Below are positions 6,200 to 6,746 of a DNA stretch of 6,746 bases, piece by piece. The stretch spans positions 1 to 6,746 of the forward strand of contig JAAURZ010000128.1 of assembly GCA_012031955.1 (NCBI GenBank), read 5' to 3'. The notes under the pieces are model-generated. The model worked only from the letters and a program-made list of their open reading frames with translations, was not told the origin of the DNA and searched no databases. The stretch is from Bacteroidia bacterium. Lineage in GTDB: Bacteria > Bacteroidota > Bacteroidia > Cytophagales > Cyclobacteriaceae. A program made the translations under genes and the position numbers. Numbering within the stretch: the stretch's first letter is position 1; every line of letters begins with the position of its first letter.

Positions 6200-6746
6200 A
6201 TCGGTTTTCCTTTCTTCATCAGCCGCCGGTATTCGTTATAGCGGAGGTACTTGAAAAATTAGCCGACGACGATGCTGCACAATATACAAATCCGTAGTAT
6301 CCATCCATAAAACCAAGCTGAATGAAATACTTCCTTACAAACTTAAACAACGGGCTGAACACAGTCATGAGCATATAGGCGCGTTTGTGAGGATGTTTGG
6401 CGCGGTCGCGCGCGGCCATGTCGGCAAACCTGAATATCTGTTTGAGGTGCTCGTCGATATCGGAATAAGCCAGGTGCAAAATGTCGCCGTCGAGCTTGCG
6501 GGTCCTCGCGCGATTCACGGCCACGATGTCGTGAGGTTCAATGCCTCCCACGCGGGCCTTGCGCCGGTCCCACAGCCGGTACTTGCGTCGGGGTACCAAC
6601 TGTATCGCAACCATTTCCCACAATAATTATTGAGGCGATTCATTCCGTAAGCGTCCATTTCGCCCCATTGCTTCTTTACTTCGAGAATTGACTGACGCAG
6701 TTCTTCGGAAAGTGCTTCGTCGGCGTCGAGGGCAAGTATATAATCA
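6196..6746 (-). CDS. Family 2 glycosyltransferase of the WaaE/KdtX-like LPS-core type, C-terminal part (two frame breaks)
   Basis: Partial gene entering from the right edge; about 183 residues are visible. The N-terminal nucleotide-sugar fold is outside the window, but the DxD-type motif LALDADEALS stands at its beginning. It is followed by NRLNNYCGKWLRY, WYPDRKYRLWDRR, GGIEPHD, a helical stretch, and the C-terminal GFMDGYYGFVYC ... NFFKYLRYNEYRRLMKKG. This order is that of GT2 enzymes resembling WaaE/KdtX, which add sugars to the LPS core in other bacteria; the exact donor and acceptor are unknown. Two breaks are seen. One base (C on the coding strand) is missing at 6586-6589, joining WYPD to RKYRLWD. 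One T is missing from the run at 6258-6254, joining SANF to FKYLRYN. With both repaired the frame ends at TGA 6198-6196, which overlaps the next ATG. The internal ATG at 6623 is not a real start. Confidence 0.82.

Noticed and set aside
1..6746. Programmed frameshifting as explanation of the breaks
   Set aside because: Eight sites in unrelated genes, without shared slippery heptamers or downstream structures that I could see, all of minus-one deletion type; consensus error is far more likely.
1..6746. CRISPR, mobile element, defence island or other novel system
   Set aside because: No direct-repeat array, terminal inverted repeats, transposase, integrase, nuclease or toxin-like protein was found on either strand.

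Overview
The window looks like an ordinary chromosomal segment from a member of the Bacteroidota, moderately GC-rich and possibly Cytophagales. The grounds are the protein sequence styles (the DUF1015 protein, the Maf protein with a long C-terminal insert, the CPBP protein with an aberrant motif, the KBL/SPT-like N-terminus starting MIDLFDKIK), the scarcity of Shine-Dalgarno sequences, and a good Bacteroidota-type promoter (TTTG, 17-nt spacer, TATTTTTG). The genus cannot be fixed from this sequence.

Layout. At the left edge (1-139, minus strand) is the N-terminus of a PLP-dependent alpha-oxoamine-synthase-like enzyme. A divergent promoter region (140-293) separates it from a tight rightward run of four genes: biotin carboxylase (294-1791), DUF1015 protein (1795-3096), Maf nucleotide pyrophosphatase (3103-3765) and CPBP-type membrane protein (3762-4732). 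The gaps are 3 nt, 6 nt and a 4-nt ATGA overlap, so this is very probably one operon. It converges, with a 37-nt tail-to-tail overlap, on a leftward three-gene run: a GT2 glycosyltransferase cut by the right edge (6746-6196), a second GT2 glycosyltransferase (6199-5379) and a class I SAM-dependent methyltransferase (5372-4696). These are linked by another ATGA overlap and a 6-nt gap. The leftward run looks like part of a surface-glycan or LPS assembly cluster; the rightward run is housekeeping-like (acyl-CoA carboxylation, nucleotide house-cleaning, and two poorly understood proteins).

The dominant oddity is that six of the eight genes are broken by apparent single-base deletions, eight in total. 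Each is repaired by adding one base, in most cases to a short homopolymer, and each repair restores a family-typical protein. Because all are minus-one events spread over unrelated genes on both strands, I read them as consensus errors of a long-read or draft assembly rather than real pseudogenes. I annotate the genes as full-length reconstructed CDSs and give the break positions.

I found no CRISPR array, mobile element, tRNA/rRNA, toxin-antitoxin or defence system, and no convincing new system. The most biologically interesting points are the non-canonical active-site motifs of the CPBP protein, the insert in Maf, and the biotin carboxylase lacking adjacent carrier and carboxyltransferase genes.
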